A stretch of 64,000 nucleotides of DNA from Streptomyces sp. NRRL S-646 (GCF_000720765.1 NZ_JODC01000016.1:1-64000), one strand, 5' to 3'; counted from the first letter of the stretch, positions 52,992-62,260 are shown. Notes: generated by a model not told the origin, from the sequence alone. Translations and numbers: made by a program.

Positions 52992-54038
52992 ATGACTGAC
53001 AAGGAAAAGCAGGAGGCCATGGCTGTGACCACTCCTGCGTACGCGAGCGACGCACTGGTCGAGGGGACCGTCGACGCGGTGGTGATCGGCGGGGGCGCCG
53101 CGGGGCTGAACGGTGCACTGATCCTCGCCCGCTCCCGCCGCTCGGTCGTCGTGATCGACAGCGGCTCCCCGCGCAACGCGCCCGCGGAGGCCGTGCACGG
53201 CCTCATCGCCCTGGACGGCACCCCGCCGTCCGAGATCCTTCGACGGGGCCGGGAGCAGGTGCGCCAGTACGGCGGACGCGTCGTGTTCGGCGAGGTGGTC
53301 TCGGCCGAGTCTGCCGCCCCGTCGGCGGACGGGGACCTGCGGTTCACCGTCGCCCTGGCCGACGGCCGTCACATCACCGCCCGCCGCGTCCTGGTGGCCA
53401 CCGGCCTGAAGGATGTGCTGCCCGAGGTGCCCGGGCTCGCCGAGCACTGGGGGCACAGTGTGGTGCACTGCCCGTACTGCCACGGCTGGGAGGTGCGCGA
53501 CGAGCCCATCGGCATCCTCGCCACCGGCGCGGCCTCCATCGGCCACGCGCTTTTGTTCCGCCAGCTGACCGAGGACGTGACCTACTTCACCCACGAAACC
53601 GACCTGGACGAGGACAGCCGCGCCCGCTTCGCGGCTCGCGGCATCCGCGTCATCGACACCCCGGTCACCGAGGTCGTCGACGACGAGGACGGTGCCCTCG
53701 CCGGGGTGCGCCTGGCCGACGGGCAGGTCGTGGCCCGCCGCGTCCTCGCGGTCGGCCCGCAGATGCAGGCCCGCACCCAGGGCCTGGAAGGTCTGGGCCT
53801 GCCGGTGCGGGACCTGCCGAACATGGGCCGCGGTTTCGCCTCCGGCATGGCCGGCACCACCGAGGTGCCGGGTGTGTGGGTGGCCGGCAACGTCACCGAT
53901 CCGGTCGCCCAGGTCGGGGCCTCCGCAGCGGCCGGCGCACTGGCCGGCGCCGACATCAACAAAATGCTGGCCATCGCGGATACAGACGCGGCCCTCCAGA
54001 AGATCGCCGAGGCAAGCCCCGAAGCGGCCACACGATGA
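52992..54038 (+). CDS. Thioredoxin-reductase-like NAD(P)/FAD oxidoreductase
   Basis: A 348-residue flavoprotein of the TrxR/HcaD-like family. FAD motif VVIGGGAAGLNGALILARS near residue 30; intact redox pair HCPYCHGWE near 157; NADPH segment IGILATGAASIGHALLF near 170; closing GVWVAGNVTDPVAQVGASAA. It likely moves electrons from NADPH to a small dithiol or quinone acceptor. ATG at 52992 is preferred, although the frame is open back to 52746 through an MFS remnant, so a 430-residue read-through product is possible. Expression probably comes from promoter block 2. The exporter gene follows 111 bp later. Confidence 0.9.
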   Translation: MTDKEKQEAMAVTTPAYASDALVEGTVDAVVIGGGAAGLNGALILARSRRSVVVIDSGSPRNAPAEAVHGLIALDGTPPSEILRRGREQVRQYGGRVVFGEVVSAESAAPSADGDLRFTVALADGRHITARRVLVATGLKDVLPEVPGLAEHWGHSVVHCPYCHGWEVRDEPIGILATGAASIGHALLFRQLTEDVTYFTHETDLDEDSRARFAARGIRVIDTPVTEVVDDEDGALAGVRLADGQVVARRVLAVGPQMQARTQGLEGLGLPVRDLPNMGRGFASGMAGTTEVPGVWVAGNVTDPVAQVGASAAAGALAGADINKMLAIADTDAALQKIAEASPEAATR

Positions 54039-54149
54039 TCTCGAAGCCTTGAGATCTCAGCCCATCACCCACCCCCTCACCTTCACCAGTGAGGCGGCCA
54101 ATCAGTTTCCAGACGGCTTTCAGTCATGCCCACCAAGCAAGGGAAGAAA

Positions 54150-55649
54150 ATGAGTACCAGCATCGACCGCGGGGCGCCCGCCCCCGGAAAGAGAGACTCG
54201 GGCCTTCGCGGCTCACATGCCGTGCGCTGGTGGGTGCTGGTCGTCATCGGCATGGCACAGCTCATGGTCATGCTCGACGCGACCGTCGTGAACATCGCGC
54301 TGCCCGAGGCGCAGCAAAACCTCGGCTTCAGCGACGGCAGCCGGCAGTGGGTCATCACGGGTTACGCGCTGGCGTTCGGCAGCCTGCTGCTGCTCGGCGG
54401 CCGACTCGGTGACCTGCTGGGCCGACGTACCCTCTTCGTGATCGGCCTGGCAGGTTTCGGGGTCGCGTCCGTCGTCGGCGGCTCGGCCGGCAGCTTCGAG
54501 ATCCTCGTCGCGGCACGTGTGGCCCAGGGCCTGTTCGCCGCGGTGCTCGCGCCCGCGGCGCTCTCCCTGCTCAGCGTGACCTTCACCGAACCGTCCGAAA
54601 GGGCGAAGGCCTTCGGTATCTTCAGTGCGTTGGGTGGTGCGGGCGGCGCGATCGGGCTGCTGGTCGGCGGCATGCTCACCGAATGGGCGTCGTGGCGCTG
54701 GGTGATGTACGTGAACGTCGCCTTCGCGGTCCCCGCCCTGATCGGTGCGTTGCTGCTGCTGGCCAAGCCCGCGATCACCCAGAAGCCCAAACTCGACATT
54801 CCGGGCATCGTCGTGGTGAGCGCCGCGCTGTTCGCCGTCGTCTACGGGTTCGCGCACGTCGAGTCCACCAGCTGGACCGACCCGGTCGCCCTCGGCTCCA
54901 TGATCGTCGGCGCGGTGCTGCTCGTGGTGTTCGTATGGCTGGAGTCCAGGGTCGCGCATCCGCTGCTGCCGCTGCGCCTCGTGCTGGACCGGACCCGCGG
55001 TGGTTCGTTCATAGCGGTGTTCGTCCTGGGCATGGGGATGTTCTCGATCTTCCTGTTCCTGACCTACTACTTCGCGGCCAGCCTCGGCTACTCGCCGATC
55101 AGGACCGGTCTGGCATTCCTGCCGATGGTCGCTGCCGTCGTCGCTTCGTCGACCACGATGTCTTCGCTGGTGCTGCCCAGGGTCGGCCCGAAGATCGTCG
55201 TCAGCGCCGGCTTCCTGGTCGCCGCAGCCGGTATGGCACTGCTGACCCGGCTCGAGCTGGACAGCGCCTACGCCACCCACATCATGCCCGGCATGATCCT
55301 GCTGGGTCTCGGCATCGGCGCGGTGATGACCACCGCGTTCCAGGGGGCGACCTCAGGCATGCACCACGAGGACTCGGGCGTCGCCTCGGCGCTGATCAAC
55401 ACCGGTCAGCAAATCGGCGGCTCCATCAGCACGGCACTGCTGACCACCGTCGCCTCGTCGGCCGCGACCGACTACCTGACTTCGCACAAGCCCAGCGCGC
55501 TGGCCGCGGCGCAGGCCGGGGTCGAGGGCTACACGGCCACCCTGGCTTGGGGCTCCGGGTTTTTCGTGGTCGGTGCGGTGATCGCGGCGTTCCTGATCCC
55601 GAATCGGGCTCTGGAGCCGTCCGAGGGCGAGCCCGTGATGGCCCACTGA
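54150..55649 (+). CDS. DHA2 family (EmrB/QacA-type) 14-helix drug exporter
   Basis: A 499-residue MFS antiporter. Motif D1-like LMVMLDATVVNIALP is in the first helix and motif A in GGRLGDLLGRRTLFVIGL. The antiporter motif C region follows (FSALGGAGGAIGLLVGGML). About fourteen hydrophobic segments fit DHA2. It would expel toxic organic compounds using the proton gradient. ATG at 54150 follows AAGGGAAG. It lies downstream of the TrxR-like gene and promoter block 2, so may be induced by the same ligand as the SDR at 45701. An 88-bp piece of this gene is duplicated at 52533. Confidence 0.95.
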   Translation: MSTSIDRGAPAPGKRDSGLRGSHAVRWWVLVVIGMAQLMVMLDATVVNIALPEAQQNLGFSDGSRQWVITGYALAFGSLLLLGGRLGDLLGRRTLFVIGLAGFGVASVVGGSAGSFEILVAARVAQGLFAAVLAPAALSLLSVTFTEPSERAKAFGIFSALGGAGGAIGLLVGGMLTEWASWRWVMYVNVAFAVPALIGALLLLAKPAITQKPKLDIPGIVVVSAALFAVVYGFAHVESTSWTDPVALGSMIVGAVLLVVFVWLESRVAHPLLPLRLVLDRTRGGSFIAVFVLGMGMFSIFLFLTYYFAASLGYSPIRTGLAFLPMVAAVVASSTTMSSLVLPRVGPKIVVSAGFLVAAAGMALLTRLELDSAYATHIMPGMILLGLGIGAVMTTAFQGATSGMHHEDSGVASALINTGQQIGGSISTALLTTVASSAATDYLTSHKPSALAAAQAGVEGYTATLAWGSGFFVVGAVIAAFLIPNRALEPSEGEPVMAH

Positions 55650-55657
55650 ACCTGGAT

Positions 55658-55744
55658 CCACCCAAGTGATGCCCTGCCACCCTGCGATGACTGTTGTTCT
55701 CAGGACACGAATCAGCGCAGGAAAGCAGGGCATCACTTGGGTGG
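55658..55744. repeat. 20-bp perfect inverted repeat
   Basis: CCACCCAAGTGATGCCCTGC (55658-55677) and its exact complement (55725-55744) enclose 47 bp. It begins 8 bp after the exporter stop. It may serve as a terminator, but the long perfect arms also look like the ends of a tiny mobile element or the end of a lost IS. Confidence 0.75.
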
Positions 55745-56079
55745 TGGACACGCCGTCACTGCGCGCCCGGCACTTCGAGAAGCAGCTGGGCTGGCAGGAG
55801 ATGTTGGTCCCGGAGCTGCTGCGCACCGTACGCAATGCTCTCGAGCACCTCGTGGACGCCCAGTTCGTCGATGAACGAGCCGAATCACCGGCGTCGAACG
55901 GCCAGAAGGGCAGCGCCCTGCGTCGGCTCAATGGCCTGGACATCGCGCTCGGGGGCGAATCGGTGTTCGGACATATTGACCCCGCGGACGTGGAGGCCGC
56001 CGCGTTGCAGGTGGTCCGCGGCAGCGAACAGGACCTTGCGGACGAAGCCTTCGACCAGTACATCGCACTGCTCGACTGA
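55741..56079 (+). pseudogene. Hypothetical protein, probably a 3' fragment
   Basis: The frame reads VPELLRTVRNALEHLVDAQF, LRRLNGLDIALGGESVFGHI and DPADVEAAALQVVRGSEQDL, ending at 56079. It has good coding character, but the family is not recognised. The frame opens into the inverted repeat at 55725, so the natural 5' end seems to be missing. No ribosome binding site fits an internal start. Confidence 0.45.
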
Positions 56080-56430
56080 GGAGCTGAGCTCCTCGACACC
56101 CCGGTGTGAGGGAGCCTAACCCGGTGCCCCGGCGGCGCGGGCTACGTCCGGCCGATGCTGCCCGCCGTCGCGGCCTCCCGCATATACGCAGCCGCAGTCC
56201 TCAACGAGTGGCTGTGAACAGCGCTTTCGCAACAGACCATAGCCATCTCGGACCTGTTCACCAGGGCTTTTAGAAGCAGCTCGAAAGGACTCGACACCCG
56301 GTGCGCCAGCATGGGCATGATGCGGACTGTCGCCGTGGGAGCGCGGTTCCCGATCGTCCCCGTTCCAGCCCAGGAGAGAGCGAGGAAGAGGCGGCGCATC
56401 TGGTGAATGATCTAATCACGAGGGGGAAAG
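56080..56430. other. No gene seen
   Basis: Intergenic region before a small secreted protein. I see no complete frame or strong repeat. The promoter of the next gene is expected near 56360-56410. Confidence 0.45.
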
Positions 56431-56754
56431 ATGAAGCGATCCCTGGTATTGACCACTGCATGTGTTCTGGCGACGCTGGGGGGTGTCAGCACCGCTCATG
56501 CTGACACTCAGAGCGTTCCATGCACTGACCACAACCGCCAGGCAGTGCTGAGTACTACGAATGCATTCTTTCTCTGCTTCGAGGGCACCGGAAATTCGTA
56601 TGACTCGCGTATCGGCGGTGTCGTAAGCGTGTCGTCCGGGCCGTACACCGTTTCCATTGGCCAGTACGGCGCCGAAGACCCGATCATCGTGCCGCCGGGC
56701 ACCACCAAGCGCCTCGACGGCCCACTCGACATTGACTTCGTGCAGCTGTTTTAA
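56431..56754 (+). CDS. Small secreted protein, possibly beta/gamma-crystallin-like
   Basis: A 107-residue precursor. A Sec signal peptide covers residues 1-24 (KRSLVLTTACVLATLGGVST, cleavage after AHA). The mature 83 residues carry two cysteines (PCTDH, FLCFEG) and an all-beta pattern: CFEGTGNSYDSRIGGVVSVS, SGPYTVSIGQYG, RLDGPLDIDFVQLF. This resembles one beta/gamma-crystallin or killer-toxin-like motif; that is tentative. ATG at 56431 has a clear AGGGGGAA site. Base composition is lower in GC than its neighbours, suggesting recent transfer or a distinct origin. Confidence 0.8.
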   Translation: MKRSLVLTTACVLATLGGVSTAHADTQSVPCTDHNRQAVLSTTNAFFLCFEGTGNSYDSRIGGVVSVSSGPYTVSIGQYGAEDPIIVPPGTTKRLDGPLDIDFVQLF

Positions 56755-56779
56755 GGCGGAATTGGCGCATGCCCGACGC

Positions 56780-57380
56780 ATGGGCGACGAGTTCGGCCGG
56801 CCGCCTCCGAGCCTTTGCCAGACGGACCAGGTCAGCGATCGGGATGTCGGCCGGCAGGTTGGACAGCAAGTAATCGGTCGGCGCCTCGGCATCGGCGGGC
56901 CACTCGATCAGCAGCCGGCAGTCGGGCAGGACCCCGTCCCACCAGCCCTGTTCGGCCGACGCAGCGGCCTTGATCGGACGCTCGGCGGCCTTGCCGGCCG
57001 GGCGGACGCGCAGGGCGGCGAAGCGGGAGCGTAACTCGCCGCGCGAGCCGTGCCGCCAGGTGACAGAGGTGAACGGCGTGGCACCGAGGCCGGCGGCCAG
57101 GGCTGCCAACGAGGGCGAGAGATCCCGGTAGCGGGACTGGAGCCAGCAGCCGACGGGCCCGTTGCGGGCCGGAGCGACGGGCTCAGCGTCGAAGGGGTGT
57201 GCGACGACATCGGCGCGGACGGCCAGCAACTAGGCAAGGCCGTGCCGGCCCGGCATTCCTTCACCGCCGAGTCTGTCAGGCACACGCGCAAGTCCAGCCC
57301 ATTGCTGGTGTCGGGCTTCTCCAGCCGCACGAGCCTGACCGTGCCCGACGTCACGTGTTCGTGGCCGACCTCGGTCAACT
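56780..57380 (-). pseudogene. IS701-like transposase remnant
   Basis: The minus strand reads LAVRADVVAHPFDAEPVAPA, FTSVTWRHGSRGELRSRFAA, LRVRPAGKAAERPIKAAASA, EQGWWDGVLPDCRLLIEWPA and NLPADIPIADLVRLAKARRR. It stops matching before the final E-containing helix. A TAG just before LLAVRAD (near 57230) and a frame change link it to upstream family sequence. Both ends and the N-terminal DDE part are missing. Confidence 0.75.
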
Positions 57381-57427
57381 TGGGAACATCAAGTGCCTAC
57401 TTTCTGGCTGGTCAGCGGGGTGTGGGT

Positions 57428-57946
57428 TTACGCGCCCGGCGGCGGCGTCAGCCCGAACCGCGCGATGACGTCCGGCAGCCACTCCGGCTGGCCGAATTCG
57501 AGCCCGTACTTGGCCACGAGTGCCGGGATCGCGTCCGCGGACGGCGGCGGGCCGTCGGCGAGCATCTCGGCCATCTCGCGGAAGCAGTTCTCGAAGCCGG
57601 CCGGGCTGATGATCTCGATCATGCGGGCAGGGATCGAGCCGGCGTTCCACATGGCGTGCAGCTCGCCGCGCGGCTTGGTGATGTAGCCGCCGGGGCCCAG
57701 CACGGCTTCGCGGTCGCCTGAGCGGAAGCCGATCTCCCCTTCGGTGACGATCGAGTACTCGTCCTCGCGGGTGTGCAGGTGCGGCGGCACCAGCGCGCCG
57801 ACCGGGAACGGGTGCTCGACGACCGACAAGGCGCCGTTGGTATCGGCACCCCAGAGCTTGAAGACCACCCCGATGGAACCGAGGAAGCCCTCGGCACCCT
57901 CGCCGGGGCGGACGACCGTGAGCGGAGGGACCAGTTCCTCGGTCAT
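57428..57946 (-). CDS. Cupin domain protein
   Basis: A 172-residue single cupin. Motif 1 is PPHLHTREDEYSIVTEGEIG (His, His, Glu ligands) and motif 2 holds the last histidine in GELHAMWNAG. It resembles the quercetin-dioxygenase-like cupins of actinomycetes, metal-dependent enzymes or binders of unknown substrate. ATG at 57946 follows GAGGAG. The frame extends back through an IS630 remnant to 58378, but the start with a ribosome binding site is here. Lies between two transposase remnants. Confidence 0.9.
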   Translation of the reverse strand: MTEELVPPLTVVRPGEGAEGFLGSIGVVFKLWGADTNGALSVVEHPFPVGALVPPHLHTREDEYSIVTEGEIGFRSGDREAVLGPGGYITKPRGELHAMWNAGSIPARMIEIISPAGFENCFREMAEMLADGPPPSADAIPALVAKYGLEFGQPEWLPDVIARFGLTPPPGA

Positions 57947-57989
57947 GGCGATCACTCCTCTGATCGTTTTCGAGAGACACTGGTGTCCT

Positions 57990-58378
57990 GCTAAGAGTGT
58001 CCACCCCGGACTTCCCGGGTCGCATCTTGGCAACCTCGACGATGCACGCCTCGTCGGCCTCGATGATCCGCCGCGGTCGGCCGCAGGACCACCGCGCCTC
58101 CAACGCGCCGGGCCCCGGTCGTTGAACGCGTGGATCACATCGCGGACGGTGTCCGGATCGGCGGCGACCAGCGCGGCGATCGCCTCGTTAGTGTTGCCCG
58201 AGGACGACGCGAGGATCATCATCGCCCTACGGACCGTGATCGTGCCGTGCCGCCCCCGCCGCACGATCCGCAGCAGGGTGCGGCCCTCCTCGTCCGTCAG
58301 CCGACGGTGAGGGGGATTCTTGAAAATGGCTCTGACCGGAGTTTCGTGAAAGGCCGGATCAGGACGGTGCCCTGGCAC
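57990..58378 (-). pseudogene. IS630-like transposase, N-terminal HTH remnant
   Basis: The minus strand reads RRLTDEEGRTLLRIVRRGRH, GTITVRRAMMILASSSGNTN, AAIALVAADPDTVRDVIHAF-type text (EAIAALVAADPDTVRDVIHA) and FNDRG. A frameshift near 58105 follows, then GRPRRIIEADEACIVEVAKM RPG. The DDE domain is missing after that. It lies directly upstream of the cupin gene. Confidence 0.8.
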
Positions 58379-58388
58379 TTCGGGGTTG

Positions 58389-58960
58389 TCATTCGCGCTC
58401 GCGGACTCTCGCGAGTGTGGAGACCATGATCTGGGCTTCGGTGGGCTGATCCGCGAGCCGTCCTGCTTCGAGGATCGCCTCGTCCGTCATCCGCGCGCCA
58501 ACCTGGTGGGCTCGGTGAACGGCGCCGACGTTCAACTGCGCGGTCAGCACGAGGAGCCAGCGCATGGCCTGCACGGGGTCGGCTTCCGTACCGACGGTCC
58601 CAGTACCAGTCGGCCGCGACATCCGCCGCGCCAGCGTGGCCGTTCTCGGCTGCCCGCACGTACCAGCTCAAGGCTTCCTCGTTGCGTCTGTCGGCCGCCA
58701 ACTCGTCCCCCAAGAGGGCGGCAGCCTTCGTGATGCCCCCGTCGGCGGCCTGGGTCAGCAGTCGGAGGTACGCGTCGCGGTCAGCGCGACAGTCGCCTTT
58801 TCCCTGGGTGACCGCAGCATTGAAGGCCCCGTAGGCGTCCCCTTTCGCGGCTGCCGCACGAAACAGTTCCAGGGCCTCGTCACGGTCCTCCTCCACTCCC
58901 TTGCCTCGCACCAGCATGAAACCGAAGGTGCGAAGGCCGGCGGCGTGACCAGCGGCGGCC
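58389..58960 (-). pseudogene. Sel1-like repeat protein, frameshifted and 5'-truncated
   Basis: The minus strand reads GLRTFGFMLVRGKGVEEDRD, EALELFRAAAAKGDAYGAFN, LRLLTQAADGGITKAAALLG and EEALSWYVRAAENGHAGAAD, which are Sel1-type helical repeats. Near 58610 the frame shifts and continues EADPVQAMRWLLVLTAQLNV to a stop at 58389. The 5' end abuts an IstB-like fragment, so the gene was probably cut by an IS21 event. Confidence 0.65.
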
Positions 58961-58964
58961 GCCG

Positions 58965-59078
58965 GTCTCGATGATGTTGCCGCCGAACGTGAGCCGGTCC
59001 ATGATCGCCGCGCTGAGCGGCGATCGGTAAAGGTGTTCGTCCCGCCGCCGAACGACTCGTTCAAGGCGATGGCCACGG
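58965..59078 (-). pseudogene. IstB (IS21 helper ATPase) C-terminal scrap
   Basis: The minus strand reads AIALNESFGGGTNTFTD, then after a frame change PLSAAIMDRLTFGGNIIETG. This is the end of the ATPase domain of IstB-type proteins. About 35 codons remain, joined to the Sel1 remnant on one side and a methyltransferase remnant on the other. Confidence 0.55.
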
Positions 59079-59079
59079 A

Positions 59080-59829
59080 CCTTTTCCTGGGCCTTGCAGC
59101 CTCTGGCCGCGATGCCGACCGTCCCGAAGGCGGCGCTCACCTTCTCGACACCCACGTCGTCGATTCCCTCGAACACCAGCGTTTCCCAGGACGGTCCACC
59201 GATCTGCCGGACCGGCACCGTCACTGGAGACCGCTTCGGTCGACTGCCAGGTGCCGGGCAGGACTGCGGCGACGTCAGTCGCGGACACGTACAGCGGGCC
59301 GTCGCTGCCCAGCTGGTTGATCCACAGCAGTACACCGTCGTGCGCCAGGACGCGGGCGGTCTCGGTGGGGAACAGCAGCATGTCGATCGCGGCGATGACG
59401 GCGACGGAGGAGTCGGGCAGCGGCAGTGTGCCTGCGTCGGCCTGGACGCGCACCGGTGAGCGGCCGTGGGCCTGCTTGCAGCATTCGCAGCGACAGGTCC
59501 ACGCTGATCACCTGCGGGAAGACGGTGTCCAGCAGGAGGGTGAACAGGCCGGTGCCGCAGCCGAGTTCGAGGCAGGGCCCCGTGGGCAGCGGTCCGCCGC
59601 GGGTGAGGGTGTCGCGCTGGGGGTCGTCGCGGCCCGTGGCGCGGGTGGTGTCCCAGTCGGTGGCGAGCAGGTCTAACTGCGCGGCGATGAACTGGGCGGT
59701 CTCGCCCGTCCAGGGCCACCGTCCGGCAGCCAGGTCCTGGGCGAAAGCCCGGAAGACGTCAGCGGTGCCTGGCGGCGGGATCGGCTTGCCGTCCGGGCTG
59801 GGCAGGACGCACGGCAGGCTGGCAGTCAC
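59080..59829 (-). pseudogene. SAM-dependent methyltransferase, frameshifted
   Basis: GTG at 59829 starts a class I methyltransferase with the SAM loop CLELGCGTGLFTLLLD near residue 85 and QVISVDLSLRML. Near 59460 the frame breaks. The next frame reads VRVQADAGTLPLPDSSVAVI, AAIDMLLFPTETARVLAHDG and LLWINQLGSDGPLYVSATDV before losing the pattern near 59220. GGAG precedes the start. One indel inactivates it, and the end is joined to an IstB fragment. Substrate unknown. Confidence 0.75.
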
Positions 59830-59882
59830 AGCGCTACTCCAGCCTGTCGACGGCGGTTCACGGATCGGCCCATGGGCAGAAC

Positions 59883-59910
59883 TGGCTCTCCACCCACGGG
59901 TGGAGAGCCA
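59883..59910 (-). terminator. Terminator of the permease operon
   Basis: TGGCTCTCCACCC / GGGTGGAGAGCCA, a perfect 13-bp stem, 5 bp after the permease stop on the minus strand. Confidence 0.8.
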
Positions 59911-59914
59911 CCCT

Positions 59915-61120
59915 TCAGTGGTGGTGCCCGCCCTGCGCGTCCCCTGCTTGTTGCCCGTGCTGCAGATGGCCGGTGTGATCGTGGCCGGTGTCGGGTGAGC
60001 CGCCCATCATGCGGAGCATGGACGGCCCGCCGGTGCGCAGGAAGCGCACCAGGAGCACTGCGGCCAGGAGGAGGAAGGCGATGTTGAGCCAGGTGGTGTA
60101 GTTCCAGCTCACGCCCTCCATGGGGATCTTCGCGTCGGCTTGGTCGGGGATCAGGCCGAGCCCGCCGAAGGCGAATTCGACGATGTACCCGGCGATGACC
60201 ATTGCGAGGTAGAAGGTGCCGAGCAGGAAGGCGGCCGTCTTGGCGCCGTAGTACTTCCGGTAGATGTTGAGGATCGGCAGGATCAGCAGGTCGGCGAAGA
60301 TGAATGCCACCACGCCGCCGAAGCTGATGCCGCCCTTCCACAGCACCACCGCCAGCGGCACGTTGCCGATGGAGCACACGAATGAGGCGATCGCTACCAG
60401 CGGGCCGACGATCGGGCCCCACAGCTTGGCGGCAAGGGGGTGACCGTCGAAGAAGAAGGTGCGCCAGAAGGAGTCGGGAACCCAGGCGGCGATGGCGCCG
60501 GCGATGAGCAGGCCGACGACCAGGTCGCGCAGGATCGCCGCCCACTCCATGACGAAGACGTGCGAGGTCGAGGTGAAACCTTCGCGGGAGAACAGGCGCC
60601 GGGCGAAGGAGCCCTCACGGTGAACGGACATGTCCATCGCGGCGTGCCCCTCCATCGACCCGGCCACTCCGTGTTCAGCCTGCTCGCGGGCGGTGCGCAG
60701 GAGTTTGTCACGCAGGGTGAGCCGGAAAAGGACCGCCAGCAGGACGATCATGATCGGGCCGCCGACGAATTCGGCGGCGGTGAACTGCCAGCCCATCAGC
60801 AGGGCGAGGATCACGCCGAGCTCGACGACCAGGTTGGTGGAAGCGATCTCGAAGGCCATCGCGGCGGTAAAGTTCGCGCCCTTTCGGAACAGCGAGCGGG
60901 CCAGCGCGACGGCCGCGTACGAGCAGGATGAGGACGCCGCGCCCAGGCCGGCGGCGATGGCGAGGGTGCGGGGCCGGTCATCGCCCAGGAGCGAGACCAC
61001 GGTGGACTTGCGGACCACGGCCTGGACGACGGCAGACAGGGCGAAGCCCAGAATCAGGGCCCAGGTGATCTCCCACGTCATGGACCCGGCAATCGACAGT
61101 GCGTGCAGTACGGCGTGCAT
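59915..61120 (-). CDS. YraQ (DUF318) family permease
   Basis: A 401-residue membrane permease with about ten helices in two halves. Each half has a conserved loop: GLGAASSSCSYAAVALARSL near residue 58 and VCSIGNVPLAVVLWKGGISF near 255, with FASTN-like EIASTNLVVELGV. A cytosolic loop carries HGVAGSMEGHAAMDMSVHRE, and the C-terminus is His-rich (GHDHTGHLQHGQ, GGHHH), suggesting metal binding. Such permeases are linked to metal or metalloid efflux. It is the last gene of the DUF6153/lipoprotein operon; a hairpin at 61195 lies between it and the lipoprotein gene and may lower its expression. Confidence 0.88.
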   Translation of the reverse strand: MHAVLHALSIAGSMTWEITWALILGFALSAVVQAVVRKSTVVSLLGDDRPRTLAIAAGLGAASSSCSYAAVALARSLFRKGANFTAAMAFEIASTNLVVELGVILALLMGWQFTAAEFVGGPIMIVLLAVLFRLTLRDKLLRTAREQAEHGVAGSMEGHAAMDMSVHREGSFARRLFSREGFTSTSHVFVMEWAAILRDLVVGLLIAGAIAAWVPDSFWRTFFFDGHPLAAKLWGPIVGPLVAIASFVCSIGNVPLAVVLWKGGISFGGVVAFIFADLLILPILNIYRKYYGAKTAAFLLGTFYLAMVIAGYIVEFAFGGLGLIPDQADAKIPMEGVSWNYTTWLNIAFLLLAAVLLVRFLRTGGPSMLRMMGGSPDTGHDHTGHLQHGQQAGDAQGGHHH

Positions 61121-61194
61121 CTGTGAAGCCTTCCTCCATAGGGTGCGGCCCGTCGCCCGCAGCCTCCGTGGGTGCGCTTCCGTCGGGCCGGGGT

Positions 61195-61225
61195 GCGGGG
61201 CGCCGCCATGTGGGCGGCGCCCCGC
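61195..61225 (-). terminator. Hairpin between lipoprotein and permease genes
   Basis: GCGGGGCGCCGCC / GGCGGCGCCCCGC, a 13-bp perfect stem with a 5-nt loop, 6 bp after the lipoprotein stop and 75 bp before the permease start. It may be a full or partial terminator. Confidence 0.7.
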
Positions 61226-61231
61226 CGGGGT

Positions 61232-62158
61232 TCAGCCGACGCGCAGGGTCAGGGCGGCGGTGTGAAGCTTGCCACCGGTCTGGAACTGCAGGAACAGCCG
61301 CCAGTTGCCGGAGGTGGGCAGCTCGGCGTGGAAGGACAGGTTCGGGCCGCCGTTTGCGCCGGTCACCTTGGTGGTCGGGTGGAGGTGGGCGAACGCGGCG
61401 TCGCCTTCGTGGAAGGCGGTCAGGTGGGCGTACGTGTCCAGGTAGGGCTCAAGGTCGGTGACGGGCTTGCCGTCCTTGGCGATCGAGACGGTCAGCGGGT
61501 GCGCCATGCCCGCCATGGGCTCGCCCTTGACGGTGACGGTGTACCCGTCGGCCTGCGTGCTGGTGCCCGGTGCGGGCAGCGGGGTCTTCACGGCGTTGCC
61601 GGGCACCGTGACGGTGCGGGAGAGCACGAAGTCGTCGCCCTTGCCCGTGCCGGTGTTCGGGGTGAAGGAGGCGAACATGCGCCAGGAGCCCGGGGTGAGG
61701 GTGGACAGGTCCGCACTCCAGGTGCCGTTGGCGGCCATGGTCGGGTGGACGTGCTGGAATCCGGTCAGGTCGGAGCGGATCGCGTAGAAGTGCATCCGCT
61801 TGGTCTGGTCGACCGCGAAGCCGGTGAGCGGCTTGCCGTCCGGGCCTGTCACCGTGAACCGGTACGCGGCCTGTTTGCCGGACGGCAGCGTGGTGTCCTT
61901 CGAGGTGAGGCGGTAGCCGTTCTGGCTGTCGGACAGTCCGTTGCCGGAAGCCATGTGGTCCATGCCGGGCATGTCACCCATCGAGGGCGACGCGCTGGAC
62001 CGGGACGATGCGGAGGACTTGCTGCCGTGGTCCATGCCCGGCATGGACGAGGAGTCGCTGGAGGAACCGCAGGCGGCCAGGGTCAGCGCGAGAGCGGCCG
62101 TGACACCGGCCGCGGCGATGGCGCGGCGGCGCACAATGAGACGGGAAGAGAAGATCAT
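61232..62158 (-). CDS. Met/His-rich lipoprotein, probable copper-binding
   Basis: A 308-residue exported lipoprotein. Signal helix VTAALALTLAACG ends in the lipobox near residue 30. A Met/His stretch follows (SMPGMDHGSK and DMPGMDHMAS), the MxGMDH type of copper ligand. Two beta-sandwich domains come next: the first around YRFTVTGPDGKPLTGFAVDQ and FQHVHPTMAANGTW, the second around EPMAGMAHPLTVSIAKDGKP and FAHLHPTTKV. Each holds an HVHP or HLHP site. It would bind Cu or another soft metal outside the membrane. ATG at 62158 follows GGAAAG. It lies between DUF6153 and the permease, behind a CsoR-like site. Confidence 0.88.
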   Translation of the reverse strand: MIFSSRLIVRRRAIAAAGVTAALALTLAACGSSSDSSSMPGMDHGSKSSASSRSSASPSMGDMPGMDHMASGNGLSDSQNGYRLTSKDTTLPSGKQAAYRFTVTGPDGKPLTGFAVDQTKRMHFYAIRSDLTGFQHVHPTMAANGTWSADLSTLTPGSWRMFASFTPNTGTGKGDDFVLSRTVTVPGNAVKTPLPAPGTSTQADGYTVTVKGEPMAGMAHPLTVSIAKDGKPVTDLEPYLDTYAHLTAFHEGDAAFAHLHPTTKVTGANGGPNLSFHAELPTSGNWRLFLQFQTGGKLHTAALTLRVG

Positions 62159-62260
62159 CGAGGGGGATCTTTCCGGGTGGGCGCACCACACCGGTGGCGC
62201 GCGGAGAGGACAGGGCACGGTGCCGGTCCCGGCCGGTGGCCGGGTCTCGGCGCATGCCTG

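Noticed and set aside
52746..54038. A 430-residue fusion of an MFS N-terminus to the TrxR-like protein
   Set aside because: The first 45 codons are a transporter remnant followed by unrelated sequence. A normal start lies at 52992. Read-through is possible but not a likely functional fusion.
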